Translations under genes and position numbers: made by a program
Origin: a virus
Strand: one strand, 5' to 3'
Virus record (IMG/VR): IMGVR_UViG_3300031708_000002
Coordinates: 1 to 34,877 of that record
Length of the DNA: 34,877 nt
Shown: piece after piece, positions 16,483-25,052 of the stretch
Numbering within the stretch: the first letter of the stretch is position 1
How the letters are laid out: each line of letters starts with the position of its first letter
The notes under the pieces: generated by a model
What the model was told of the DNA's origin: nothing
The model's database searches: none
The model's input: the letters and a program-made list of their open reading frames with translations, nothing else

Positions 16483-17033
16483 GCGATCTTCTGCGCGCGA
16501 TTCCCAGCCTTTGGACCGGACTGGAAGCCGATATCTCGGGCCAGTCCTGGGGCAGTGGCGCATGGTTCCTGCAATTGCAGCCGGGGAGCTGGCGCGGTGT
16601 CGGGTTCGTCATGGACACCATGCAATGCAAAGCTGGGCGCCGCGTCGCCGTGCACGAGTATCCGTATCGCCCGACGATCTGGGCCGAGGACCTCGGATTG
16701 TTGCCCCGTCGCTTCGCCCTGCAAGGCTACCTATGCGGCGATGACGTGTACCAACAACGCGACGCCATGATTGCCGCATGCGAGCAACCGGGGGCGGGGA
16801 CGTTGGTGCACCCGACAATGGGCGCCGTGGAGTGCGTCTTGCTGGACTTCGCCGTGACCGATCGTCGCGAACATGGCCGTGTGGTGGAGGTCGCCCTCGC
16901 TTTCATCGTCAGCGGCGACATCCGCTATCCGGGATCTGCCACCGCCACCGGCGACGATGTGACCGCGCGAGCCGCGAACCTTGGCGCCGCCTCGTCCGCC
17001 GACCTGGCCGCCAGCTCGGCGACGTGGGACTGA
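16479..17033 (+). CDS. gpN-like DNA circularisation protein, N-terminal half
   Basis: The 184 residues correspond to the DNA_circ_N domain of Mu gpN-type baseplate proteins. Key segments are the S-W-R-G-V-x-F line near residue 37, GRRVAVHEYPYRPTIWAEDLG, the F-x-L-x-G-Y-L-x-G-D-D-V line and the H-P-T-M-G motif (LVHPTMGAVECVLLDFAV). In most relatives this domain is fused to a long helical C-terminal region; here translation stops after an Ala/Ser-rich stretch, and the next gene carries the rest. The name comes from an old proposal for Mu; the structural role is in the baseplate hub. ATGA overlap with the tape measure. Confidence 0.9.
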   Translation: MSDLLRAIPSLWTGLEADISGQSWGSGAWFLQLQPGSWRGVGFVMDTMQCKAGRRVAVHEYPYRPTIWAEDLGLLPRRFALQGYLCGDDVYQQRDAMIAACEQPGAGTLVHPTMGAVECVLLDFAVTDRREHGRVVEVALAFIVSGDIRYPGSATATGDDVTARAANLGAASSADLAASSATWD

Positions 17034-17896
17034 TGCCGGTCAGGGTCACCACCATTGCGGCCGCTGCGGTGCCCGCCTGGGCCGCCCTGGCAAACGCCGC
17101 TGTAGACGATCCGACCCGCGCGCTGAGGGCCGTCACGGGGCTGCAAGGCGCCTATTACGGGCGCTATGCGATGGGCCGCCGCGCGACGCTGCAACCTGCC
17201 ACCGCCACCGTTGCGAGCGTGCTCGCCGATAGCATCGCCCAACGCACCGCGGTGCAAACCGCGACCGCCGCCCTACTGATCGCGGCAACATCTCTCACAA
17301 CGGGCACAGCGGGCGCTCGACGGGCCATCGGTGCGAGGACTGCACCTTTCGCCACGGCTGCGCAGGCGGTCGCTGGCGCGGTTCTGGCGAGCGCTGCTGA
17401 CCCCGCCGACGCCATCCGCCTGTTGCTGCCGCTCGCGACCTGGATCGAGCCGCCGATCCCGGGTTATGGGCCGCTCGCGCAATCCGCCACGATCGCCCGC
17501 GCCGCCATCGCCTCGAACCTGCGTTGCGCCGCGCTGGCCGCGCTCGCGCAAGCCTCGGCCGCCTATCAACCCGTGTCCTTCCAAGACGCGCAGGCCGTCC
17601 GCGCCCTGGTGTGCAACGCCCTCGACGCGGAGGCGACGCGCGCCGGCGATTCCGGCGTGCGGGATGCAACGTTCGCCGCGTTGCGTGCAACGCGCGCCGC
17701 CGTCGCGCTCGACCTCGCGGTTCGTGGCGCCAACCTGGCCGCCCTGGTTGAGGTCACCACGATCGCGCCCATGCCATCGCTGGCGGCGGCGTGGTGGCTT
17801 TACCAAGACACGACGCGCGAGCCGCAGCTCGTCGCCTCCGCTGATCCGCCGCATCCAATGTTCTTGCCGCTGAGCTTCCCGGCGCTCGACCGATGA
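17033..17896 (+). CDS. gpN-like protein, C-terminal half as a separate gene
   Basis: The product has 287 residues from an ATG that overlaps the previous stop (TGATG). It is very Ala-rich and helical, and ends with NLAALVEVTTIAPMPSLAAA, WWLYQDTTREPQLVA and H-P-M-F-L-P-L-S, which is the usual C-terminus of full-length DNA circularisation proteins. Together the two genes give 471 residues, the normal length of the single-gene form. It is therefore a natural fission of gpN with translational coupling, or a sequencing error that created a stop. The clean TGATG junction favours fission. The stop overlaps the gp44-like start by 4 bases. Confidence 0.82.
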   Translation: MPVRVTTIAAAAVPAWAALANAAVDDPTRALRAVTGLQGAYYGRYAMGRRATLQPATATVASVLADSIAQRTAVQTATAALLIAATSLTTGTAGARRAIGARTAPFATAAQAVAGAVLASAADPADAIRLLLPLATWIEPPIPGYGPLAQSATIARAAIASNLRCAALAALAQASAAYQPVSFQDAQAVRALVCNALDAEATRAGDSGVRDATFAALRATRAAVALDLAVRGANLAALVEVTTIAPMPSLAAAWWLYQDTTREPQLVASADPPHPMFLPLSFPALDR

Positions 17897-19047
17897 GCGA
17901 CGCGCATGGCGTCATTCCGCACGGGCCGCCGCCTGGCGCTTCCGACGCCCTGACCCTGACCGTGGGCGGCGCTACCCTCGGCGGCTGGCAACGCATCGTT
18001 GTAGCGCGTGGCCTCGGTGTGATCCCTGCATCATTTGACATAACTGTCACCGAAAAGTTCCCACTCACACCCGCCGCCGACTTGCGACCTGGCATGCCGT
18101 GCACGGTGCAGATTGGCGCCGACCTGGTGCTTACCGGCTACGTCGACCGTTACACCGCCTCGGTGTCGGGGTCGGATCACTCGATCCGCATCCAAGGCCG
18201 CAGCAAATCCGAGGACCTGATGGACTGCGCCGCGTTTGTCGGAACCGTCCGCGCTGCGGGGACGCAGGTCCTCGGCGGCTCGGCCCTATCGATCGCGCAA
18301 AAGATCGCCGCGCCCTACGACTGCACCATCCAAAGCCTTGCCGGGCCTGGCGCCTCGATCCCACAATTCAACATCAACCTGGGCGAAACGGCGTGGGAGA
18401 TAATCGACCGTATGACGCGGTTTTCTAAACTGATCGCCTATGACATGCCCGACGGCTCGGTGATGTTCGCGCAGGCTGGTGCCGAGACCATGGCGTCGGG
18501 CTTCGTGATCGGTGGCAACGTGGAGTCTGGTAGCGTTACGTTCGCGATGGACGGGCGCTATTCCGACTATGAAGGCCATTTTCTCTCGACGATGGCACTG
18601 GGCGATGATGCTGGCGTCAACACCCCCGGCGTCGGCCAGGTGATCCATGACGAGGGCGTGCCACGGTTTCGCAAGCGTTATGTCATCTCGGAACAAACCC
18701 AGCTAGGCATGTCGCTGGCCTATGCCCGCGCCCTGTGGGAATGCAATCGTCGCTTCGGGCTATCGATGCAATTTACGGTCACGTGCGACTCCTGGCGCGA
18801 TGCCGCTGGCAAACTATGGGCGCCGAACCACCTGGCGCCGATCGCCGCGACGGTTCTGAAGCTCAACACCGCGTCATGGCTGATCGCCTCGGTGCAATAC
18901 ATCCGCGACGAAAACGGCCAGCACGCGCAATTGACCATGATGGACCCCAAGGCGTTCTCGCCCGAGCCGGTCGTGCTGCAACCGTTGATGCCGCTGGTCC
19001 AGGACATCCCTGGCGTGAGCAACCCGACCGCACCGGCGCCGCAATGA
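17893..19047 (+). CDS. Baseplate hub protein (Mu gp44/gpP-like)
   Basis: The 384 residues match the phage baseplate assembly protein family of Mu gp44 and P2 gpD-like hubs: LTLTVGGATLGGWQRIVVARG, ASFDITVTEKFP, RPGMPCTVQIG, LTGYVDRYTASV, and IQGRSKSEDLMDCAA early on, and the A-x-x-L-W-E-C-N-R-R-F-G-L segment near 277 later. The hub forms a trimer that joins the tail tube to the spike. Start at the ATGA overlap. Family assignment is firm from motif order and neighbours gp43 and gp45. Confidence 0.92.
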   Translation: MSDAHGVIPHGPPPGASDALTLTVGGATLGGWQRIVVARGLGVIPASFDITVTEKFPLTPAADLRPGMPCTVQIGADLVLTGYVDRYTASVSGSDHSIRIQGRSKSEDLMDCAAFVGTVRAAGTQVLGGSALSIAQKIAAPYDCTIQSLAGPGASIPQFNINLGETAWEIIDRMTRFSKLIAYDMPDGSVMFAQAGAETMASGFVIGGNVESGSVTFAMDGRYSDYEGHFLSTMALGDDAGVNTPGVGQVIHDEGVPRFRKRYVISEQTQLGMSLAYARALWECNRRFGLSMQFTVTCDSWRDAAGKLWAPNHLAPIAATVLKLNTASWLIASVQYIRDENGQHAQLTMMDPKAFSPEPVVLQPLMPLVQDIPGVSNPTAPAPQ

Positions 19048-19556
19048 GCGACCACCGCGCCCAGCTCGACCGCCTTTGGCGCCGAGTCCTCATGGCGGTC
19101 ATGCCGGTCAAGATTACCGCGACCGATGACAGTGGCCCGGTGCACCGCGCCCAAGTCCGCGGCTTCGCCCCTGAGACCATCGACCATATGCCGGTGTCGC
19201 AGATTTATGGCCTGGCGTCGCATGCCATGCCTGGCAGCGATGGCGTCGCGGTGTTCCTCACCGGTGACCGGTCGAGCGGCGTCATCATCGCCACCGGGAA
19301 CCAGCAATACCGCTTGCGCGACCTGGCCGTGGGGGAGGTCGCGCTTTACGACAACGTGGGCAACATCGTCCATTTGCACACTGACGGAACGATTAAAATC
19401 ACCTGCCCGACCATGGTGACGATCGAGGCGCAAGCGGTGAACATCGAAGGCCCCGGAGGCGGCATAGCGACCGTCAACCTGATGGGCGACATCCATTCAA
19501 CGGGCACGATCACCGCCGACACGATCAACGCACCGCATGGGAACGTCGGCGGGTGA
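19044..19556 (+). CDS. Baseplate spike protein (Mu gp45-like)
   Basis: The product (170 residues) has an N-terminal region followed by an OB-like domain (A-Q-V-R-G-F-A-P-E-T-I-D) and repeated beta segments (TIKITCPTMVTIEAQAVNIEG, DIHSTGTITADTI) that are typical of the intertwined spike. Q-Y-R-L-R-D-L-A-V-G-E-V-A-L-Y-D is the family signature. The trimeric spike punctures the outer membrane. A clear His-x-His iron site at the tip is not seen, only a single His in APHGNV. The ATG at 19044 is the ATGA overlap with the hub gene; a longer frame from 18735 is rejected. Confidence 0.93.
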   Translation: MSDHRAQLDRLWRRVLMAVMPVKITATDDSGPVHRAQVRGFAPETIDHMPVSQIYGLASHAMPGSDGVAVFLTGDRSSGVIIATGNQQYRLRDLAVGEVALYDNVGNIVHLHTDGTIKITCPTMVTIEAQAVNIEGPGGGIATVNLMGDIHSTGTITADTINAPHGNVGG

Positions 19557-20143
19557 CGGGCTGGGTCGACCTCGACCATTTGCCGTTTGATGCAGCGGAT
19601 TCGCTACCGCCCGCACTGTGCGCCGGTGATGTCCTGATCCTGTGGGACAACCTGAAGGGCGAGGGTGACTGGGCGCTCGCCCTCGGTGACCTGCAAACCG
19701 GGCAGGACCTCGAGACCGCTTGCCTTGTGTCGCTGTTTACCGATCGCCTGGCCACGCCCGACTTTTCGCCGACCGATGGCACCACCGACCGGCGCGGCTG
19801 GTGGGCCGATCCTTACAACGAGGAGCCGCTCGGCTCGACCTTGTGGCAACTCGACCGCGCCAAGAAAACCCGCGACACATTGGGCACCGCGCGCCGCTAT
19901 GCCCTGACCGCCTTACAATGGCTGATCGATGACGGGGTGGCCGCCTCGATCGCCTGCAACACAAGTTGGCTTGGCGGGGCGGGCTCGACCTTGCTTGGCA
20001 TCGCGCTGGCAATCACGCGACCGAACGGCGCCCAAACCCGCTTTATGTTCGCGTGGGCGTGGGAAGGCATGGCGTCCCTGCCGTCGCCTGTTGCGGTTCC
20101 GCCGGTGCTTGCGACGATGCAACGCCGCATGATCGGGGGGTGA
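19553..20143 (+). CDS. Baseplate protein (Mu gp46-like)
   Basis: The 196-residue protein belongs to the phage GP46 family, part of the baseplate wedge. The TDRRGWWADPY motif, LGSTLWQLDRAKKT and the following A-L-T-A-L-Q-W-L-I-D-D-G-V helix are the conserved features. The start is GTG at 19553 in a GTGA overlap with the spike gene. Order gp45-gp46-gp47 is that of Mu. Confidence 0.92.
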   Translation: MTGWVDLDHLPFDAADSLPPALCAGDVLILWDNLKGEGDWALALGDLQTGQDLETACLVSLFTDRLATPDFSPTDGTTDRRGWWADPYNEEPLGSTLWQLDRAKKTRDTLGTARRYALTALQWLIDDGVAASIACNTSWLGGAGSTLLGIALAITRPNGAQTRFMFAWAWEGMASLPSPVAVPPVLATMQRRMIGG

Positions 20144-20146
20144 CGC

Positions 20147-21253
20147 ATGCCGTTCGGCCGACCAACCCTCACGCAGCTCCGCAGCACCGCAATCCAGGAC
20201 ATCACGACCTCGGGTGTTCCTGGCCTTGTCGGTCTGTTGCGCAACGCCGTTTTGCGCGCGCTGGCGTGGCCAATGTCGGGGCTGGCTTACTCGGTCTATG
20301 GCTACATCGACTGGTGTTTTCACCAGTCAATCCCGTTCACGGCGACCGATGAATACCTGACCGCATGGGCGGGCCTCATCCGGGTTTTCCAAAAGGACTC
20401 AACCCCCTCGACCGGCACCGCGACCTTCAGCGGCTACACGGGGCTTCCGGTGGCCGCTGGGGCGGCTCTGACCCGACAGGATGGCACGCCCTACACCGTG
20501 ACCGCCGACGCCGCCGTGGGGCCTGATGGGACCGTTAGCGTGCCGTTCATTGCGGCGGTGTCCGGGGCGTTCACCAACGATCCGGGCGGCACGCCGATCA
20601 GCATCGATGATCCGGTGCGCGGCATCAATTCCGGGGGCTTTATCACCGGCCCCGCCACCGGTGGCGCCGACCAGGAGACGCAAGACGAGTTCCGCTCGCG
20701 CATGCTATTCGCCTATCGCAACCCCCCGCAGGGCGGCAGCGAAGCGGACTTCATTCGCTGGGCGCTGGAAGTGCCTGGCGTCACCCGCGCATGGAGCGGG
20801 GGCACCTGGCCGGGGCCTGGGTCGGTCGTGGTGTTCGTCATGCTCGACGATGCCAATGTACTAGCGGGGGGCTTCCCGATCGGCACCAATGGCACCGCGA
20901 GCGAGGAATGGCGTGGCACCGTCGCGACGGGTGATCAGCTCATCGTGGCCGAGCACCTGTGGCCGCTGCAACCCGTCACCGCGCTGGTGACCGTGGCCGC
21001 GCCGGTGCCGTTCCCGATCAACGTCACGCTTGCGACGCTCGCGCCCAACACCCCCGAAATGCGCGCGTCCATTGTCGCCGCTTTTGAGGATCTGTTCCTT
21101 TCGATCGCCGAGCCTGGCGGCGTCATCTATCCATCGGACCTTTACGGGGCTGCGCTGGCAGCGCCGGGCATTGTCAACTTTGCCATCGCTTCGCCGCAGG
21201 CCGCCGTGCATGCGCCGCCCGGTGCGTTGCCAATCATGGGGACCCTGACATGA
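20147..21253 (+). CDS. Baseplate J / gp47-family wedge protein
   Basis: With 368 residues this fits the baseplate J-like family. Features are the N-terminal Y-x-x-I-D-W region (VYGYIDWCFHQSIPFTA), a Gly/Pro-rich small domain with repeats of beta strands (T-G-T-A-T-F-S-G-Y-T-G-L-P-V-A-A-G-A), GGADQETQDEFRSRML, FIRWALEVPGVTRAW and the P-G-x-V-V-V-F-V-M strand. The C-terminal IAEPGGVIYPSDLYGAALAA helix is also typical. The wedge protein links the hub to fibres and triggers sheath contraction. The ATGA overlap couples it to the fibre gene. Confidence 0.93.
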   Translation: MPFGRPTLTQLRSTAIQDITTSGVPGLVGLLRNAVLRALAWPMSGLAYSVYGYIDWCFHQSIPFTATDEYLTAWAGLIRVFQKDSTPSTGTATFSGYTGLPVAAGAALTRQDGTPYTVTADAAVGPDGTVSVPFIAAVSGAFTNDPGGTPISIDDPVRGINSGGFITGPATGGADQETQDEFRSRMLFAYRNPPQGGSEADFIRWALEVPGVTRAWSGGTWPGPGSVVVFVMLDDANVLAGGFPIGTNGTASEEWRGTVATGDQLIVAEHLWPLQPVTALVTVAAPVPFPINVTLATLAPNTPEMRASIVAAFEDLFLSIAEPGGVIYPSDLYGAALAAPGIVNFAIASPQAAVHAPPGALPIMGTLT

Positions 21254-23538
21254 GCGCGATCGATCCGACCGTTCCGGTTTATGGCCAACCGACCACGCAA
21301 AGCGTGCGCGATAACTTCGCGGTCGCGGCTGGGGAAATCACTGCGTTGGAGGACGCCGTGGCCGCGCTGTCGGCGATCCTTGGGGACATCACCGACTTGC
21401 CCGACGCCCTGGCCGGGATGTTGCCATTGACCGGTGGCACCCTGACCGGGCCGCTGCTTATTCAAGAGATAACGCCGTCCGGCCCTTTGCTGGTGACGCT
21501 CAACAAGCCGATCGGTTACGACAATTATGTCCGTTTTGAGCAACCGGGCGGCATCCCCAACTCTTGGAACATCGGCGCAAACGTCAACGCGATTTTTACC
21601 ATTCAATCGGACGGCGACCCGCCCGCGTTTTCGATCGATGCAGTCCGCGACGTTATGACTATCTCGTCCGCAACGTTGTTGGTCCCGCCGTTGCTCGAGC
21701 GTCGCGCCGGGGGGTGGAATGATACTTTCGACTATGGCACCGACTCGCGCGTGTGGCAGGCACCTGGCGGTGTCCCGCTGATGACGCTCGGCCCGTCCGG
21801 GGCACTTGCGACGGCTGGCCCGCTTAACGTCACCGGCGGCATATCGACCAGCGCCGGCATCAACGTGACGGGCCAAGTCGCCAGTCCGCCCGCGCCAACG
21901 GCCAGCACGCATTTGACCAACAAGGCATATGTCGACGCCGCCGACGCTCTCGCGCTTCCGCGCACTGGCGGAATGCTCAGCGGGCCGCTGGTGTTGGCGG
22001 GTGACCCGACTGAGGTTTTCCACGCGGCAACGAAACAATACGTTGACGCGTCGCTCGCAACCGGGCTGGCCTATCAAGGCACCTGGGCGGTCGCAGCGAA
22101 TAGTCCCGATCTGACGACGGTACCCGTGCAGGGCGGCTTCCGTTGGCTGTGCACGACTGCGAACCCGGCAATATCCGAGACACCGCCTGTTGCCATCCCC
22201 GGCTTGACCGGCAGAAGCATCTCTGATGGCGATTTCATTCTGTGGGATGCAGCGGTCGGGCAATTCAACCTGATTGCTTCCGGTGGCCTGACCAAGGCCG
22301 ATGCCGACTCGCTCTATTTGTCGCTCGGCGGCGGTACGTTGAACAGCGGGATCTCATTCGGTAGCAACCTCGCGACGGGGACGACCGATTTTTCCAATCA
22401 TTTGAGCTTGTGGGGTGGGGTCTACGGCATCTCGGTTACCGGCTCACGGCTGAACCTTGTCACCGGCGCAAGCGTCGTGATGGCCCTCGGTACAAGCGAT
22501 GTCGCCACATTCAACGCCGCCGGACTGACGATGGCAGCGACACGATCAATCACGCTGTCCGCCGATCCGACAACCGCGTTGCATGCCGCAACGAAACAAT
22601 ACGTCGACACCGCCACCCCGCCGACCACCGTTGTGCCGGTCATTGACGGGGCCGTAGCGATCGGCACCGACACCGGCTGGGCGCGCGGCGATCACACTCA
22701 TCCGACCGCCTTAAATATGAATCAAATCAACGTCACGGCTGGTTCGCTCACGCTGACGATTGCGCAAGTTAGGATGTATTTACTTTATTTTTACGGCACC
22801 CCAACGGCTCCCCTAACGGTGACATTCCCTGTGGGCACTAGCCCGAGCGTGGTGTGGCAGGTCCTGAACGTCACCGGCCAAAACATCACGCTGGCAGGTG
22901 TCGGCGGTGGAACGGTTCTTCTGCCGCCCAATCAATACCGAGAAGTGTGGACCGATAGGGGCGGCCTCTATCCGCTGAACACTGTCACCAACACCCCGCC
23001 TGCGGCCGACAATTCGCTCGTGGTTGCGAACACCGCTTGGACTAGCGCGAACTTCCTTCGTCTGACCGGTGGGACTATCAGTGGTGCGCTGACGGTATTC
23101 AGTGGCCTTTCATTGCCGAGCAGTACTTTCACTTGTGGCGCTACAAGCACCTTCAATAACGCGGCAACTTTCAATGCCGGCGTTTATATCGGTAGCCCGA
23201 CCAGTTCCACCGGGACAGTCGTTTTACAAGGCGCTGCCGATTTCAATAAATCGATAACTTGGCGTTCGACGACCTCAGCACCGTTCTACACGTGGAGAAT
23301 GCTGCGGGATGACGTTGGCGACGACATATACGGTGATTTTGAGTTTGTAAGTCATTATCCTAACGTGACGGTCGAACATATCATTTTCCATATCGATCGG
23401 GTCACAGGGCTGGCGACAGTCGGTAACGATCCGACTGCCCCGCTTGGCATTGCAACTAAGCAATATGTGGACAACAATCCGTTGGCCGCCGCACTGGCCG
23501 CGCGCGTCGCCGCACTCGAAGCACGCATTGCAGCCTGA
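21250..23538 (+). CDS. Tail fibre 2
   Basis: This 762-residue fibre starts with a short helical N-terminus (E-I-T-A-L-E-D-A-V-A-A-L) followed by modules of LTGGTLTGPLLI and DPTxxxHAATKQYVD type, near residues 57-70, 236-265, 430-450 and at the C-terminus. The end is NPLAAALAARVAALEARIAA, a trimeric coiled-coil candidate. Part of the gene from about 22700 to 23400 has more A and T than its neighbours, which suggests that this shaft/receptor part was exchanged recently. Position after gp47 is the normal place for a baseplate-anchored fibre. Its module pattern is shared with the fibre at 8918. Confidence 0.9.
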   Translation: MSAIDPTVPVYGQPTTQSVRDNFAVAAGEITALEDAVAALSAILGDITDLPDALAGMLPLTGGTLTGPLLIQEITPSGPLLVTLNKPIGYDNYVRFEQPGGIPNSWNIGANVNAIFTIQSDGDPPAFSIDAVRDVMTISSATLLVPPLLERRAGGWNDTFDYGTDSRVWQAPGGVPLMTLGPSGALATAGPLNVTGGISTSAGINVTGQVASPPAPTASTHLTNKAYVDAADALALPRTGGMLSGPLVLAGDPTEVFHAATKQYVDASLATGLAYQGTWAVAANSPDLTTVPVQGGFRWLCTTANPAISETPPVAIPGLTGRSISDGDFILWDAAVGQFNLIASGGLTKADADSLYLSLGGGTLNSGISFGSNLATGTTDFSNHLSLWGGVYGISVTGSRLNLVTGASVVMALGTSDVATFNAAGLTMAATRSITLSADPTTALHAATKQYVDTATPPTTVVPVIDGAVAIGTDTGWARGDHTHPTALNMNQINVTAGSLTLTIAQVRMYLLYFYGTPTAPLTVTFPVGTSPSVVWQVLNVTGQNITLAGVGGGTVLLPPNQYREVWTDRGGLYPLNTVTNTPPAADNSLVVANTAWTSANFLRLTGGTISGALTVFSGLSLPSSTFTCGATSTFNNAATFNAGVYIGSPTSSTGTVVLQGAADFNKSITWRSTTSAPFYTWRMLRDDVGDDIYGDFEFVSHYPNVTVEHIIFHIDRVTGLATVGNDPTAPLGIATKQYVDNNPLAAALAARVAALEARIAA

Positions 23539-23555
23539 CCACGCAGGAGTCTGCT

Positions 23556-23813
23556 ATGTCCGAAACAATCAACCCTACTCATCGCCATCCCCATTGCGAG
23601 CACCAGGCGTTAGAATGCCGGGTGACGCGTAAGCACTGGATCGCTAATCTGGTCGAGTGGACGCCGGTTTATGATGGCGCTGGTCGCATGATCAACAGCG
23701 ACCCGAATAGGTTTATTAACGAAATGTCCTGCGCCACCTGCGGTCGGGTTTGGCAGGTGATCACCGAACTCGGTGTAAGCCACACGGTGGACAAGGCCAC
23801 CACGCCGACCTGA
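23556..23813 (+). CDS. Small His/Cys-rich protein, zinc-ribbon candidate
   Basis: An 85-residue protein with a good GGAG site before the ATG. It carries a His-rich start (H9, H11, H13, H16), C14 and C21, and a CATC pair at C59 and C62, which could form one zinc site. No known family was recognised. It sits between fibre 2 and gp48 in the late operon, where Mu has no equivalent. A metal-stabilised baseplate part or a fibre-linked accessory are possibilities only. Confidence 0.7.
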   Translation: MSETINPTHRHPHCEHQALECRVTRKHWIANLVEWTPVYDGAGRMINSDPNRFINEMSCATCGRVWQVITELGVSHTVDKATTPT

Positions 23814-23817
23814 TCCG

Positions 23818-24429
23818 ATGCTCGCGCCGGTTTATTCCGCATACGACTACTTAAGGCAATTCGTCCGCCTGCTACCGCGCGGCCGGGTGTGGCGACGCGG
23901 CGCCGGATCGGTGCAGACCGCCGACCTGCTAACGCTGATGCCAACGTGGGCGCGGTTGCATGGCCGCGCGAATGACCTGATCACCGAGGTATTCCCGTGC
24001 TCGACCACCGAGGGCTTGCAAGAATGGGAGTCAACCCTTGGCCTGCCCGACCCGTGCACCGGAACGCTTGGCACCCTGCAACAACGCCAAGCGGCGGTAT
24101 GCGCCAAGTTCGCCGCGCGTGGCGGGCAATCGATCCCCTATTTTATCGACCTGGCAGAACGGCTCGGCTTCGTCATCACGATCGAAACTTTCCGCCCGTT
24201 CCGCGCTGGCATCAGCCGCGCCGGTGAGCGGCTTTATGGCGCCCCCTGGGCTTTCGTGTGGCGCGTCCATGCGCCCTCGACCACCGTGGTGTGGTTCCGC
24301 GCTGGTGTCAGTACCGCGGCCGAACCGCTGCGAAGCTGGGGGAACGAACTGCTAGAATGCACCCTTAATGCTTACAAGCCGGCCCATACTGTGATCATCT
24401 TCGCCTATGGATTGGAGGGCAGCCCATGA
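23818..24429 (+). CDS. DUF2313 / Mu gp48-like (YmfQ) baseplate protein
   Basis: The 203 residues match the YmfQ/DUF2313 family: Y-L-R-Q-F-V-R-L-L-P-R-G-R-V-W at the start, a helix with L-M-P-T-W-A-R-L-H-G-R-A-N-D-L, PCSTTEGLQEWESTLGLPD, RQAAVCAKFAARGG and IPYFIDLAERLGF. The family completes the Mu-like baseplate inner wedge. It follows the small Cys-rich gene by 4 bases and overlaps the lysin gene by 4 (ATGA). Confidence 0.93.
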   Translation: MLAPVYSAYDYLRQFVRLLPRGRVWRRGAGSVQTADLLTLMPTWARLHGRANDLITEVFPCSTTEGLQEWESTLGLPDPCTGTLGTLQQRQAAVCAKFAARGGQSIPYFIDLAERLGFVITIETFRPFRAGISRAGERLYGAPWAFVWRVHAPSTTVVWFRAGVSTAAEPLRSWGNELLECTLNAYKPAHTVIIFAYGLEGSP

Positions 24430-24815
24430 GCTGGATCGCAGCCGCACCGGGAAACTACAACGGCATGGTGGTCGGTGATGGCCATTGCGTCGCTTTTGTC
24501 CGCGCCGCCTCCGGGGCGCCGCACACGTCCGGCTGGCGGGCCGGCGAGCGGTTGTCATTCGCCCAGAATGCAACGCCCGGCATCGCTATCGCCACCTTCG
24601 GCTACGATAACCGTTATCAAAATGCCACCGATGGCAGCTCACATGCGGCGGTGTTGCTGTATGTGCACCCCGACGCCCTCGAGGTCCTCGATCAATGGGT
24701 GGGCCGCAAGGTCGGCCCCCGCCTGATCCGCTTCAAGAAAGGCAACGGCCTGCCCTGCGATGACGGTGACGCCTATCGCGTGATCGAGGCCGATGCTGGA
24801 CCGGCCGCCGCCTAA
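24426..24815 (+). CDS. BPSL0067-type NlpC/P60-like protein, probable endolysin
   Basis: At 129 residues the protein shows the pattern of the BPSL0067 family: GDGHCVAFVRAASGAPHTSGW with predicted nucleophile Cys21, GIAIATFGYDNRYQNATDGSSHAAVLLYV with His73, and LDQWVG with Asp89. Such small Cys/His proteins have an amidase/endopeptidase-like fold. Next to a small two-helix membrane protein, the best role is cutting peptidoglycan at lysis. No signal peptide is visible, so it would need the holin. The family is known mostly by sequence; activity is inferred. Confidence 0.75.
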   Translation: MSWIAAAPGNYNGMVVGDGHCVAFVRAASGAPHTSGWRAGERLSFAQNATPGIAIATFGYDNRYQNATDGSSHAAVLLYVHPDALEVLDQWVGRKVGPRLIRFKKGNGLPCDDGDAYRVIEADAGPAAA

Positions 24816-25041
24816 GCCACCATTTGACACCACGCGCGCGGCGGTCCTGCTACTCGCCGCGATCATCCTTTGTTACGTGGCAATGTCCATGGTGGTAGTG
24901 GTTCGTTGCACAGTGTTTTGGATCGAGCCTTGCGCCAACCGAAACTGGGGCACGATCATCAGCGAATGGTTTTCGGAGGCGATTGTGGTCCTGATCGCCC
25001 TGGTGATGGCGAACCGGCCCAACCCGCCGCCGAATGAGTAA
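24793..25041 (+). CDS. Small two-helix membrane protein, probable holin
   Basis: The product has 82 residues with two hydrophobic segments, about 16-38 (AVLLLAAIILCYVAMSMVVV) and 61-73 (EAIVVLIALVMAN), and a short Pro-rich end. It overlaps the lysin gene by 23 bases. A holin role fits position, size and topology, but holins have no common motif. No Rz/Rz1 spanin was found in the remaining frames nearby. Confidence 0.65.
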   Translation: MLDRPPPKPPFDTTRAAVLLLAAIILCYVAMSMVVVVRCTVFWIEPCANRNWGTIISEWFSEAIVVLIALVMANRPNPPPNE

Positions 25042-25052
25042 GGAGCCTGATC

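Noticed and set aside
19222-19237. TGCCA-TGCC-TGGCA-like dyad within the gp45 gene
   Set aside because: Spacing differs by one base from the operator consensus and it lies in coding sequence.
21142-22263. Minus-strand open frame of 373 codons
   Set aside because: Antisense to gp47 and fibre 2, no family pattern, composition expected from a shadow of a high-GC gene.
22776-22800. T-rich runs in fibre 2 as a second slippery site
   Set aside because: No useful alternative frame follows.
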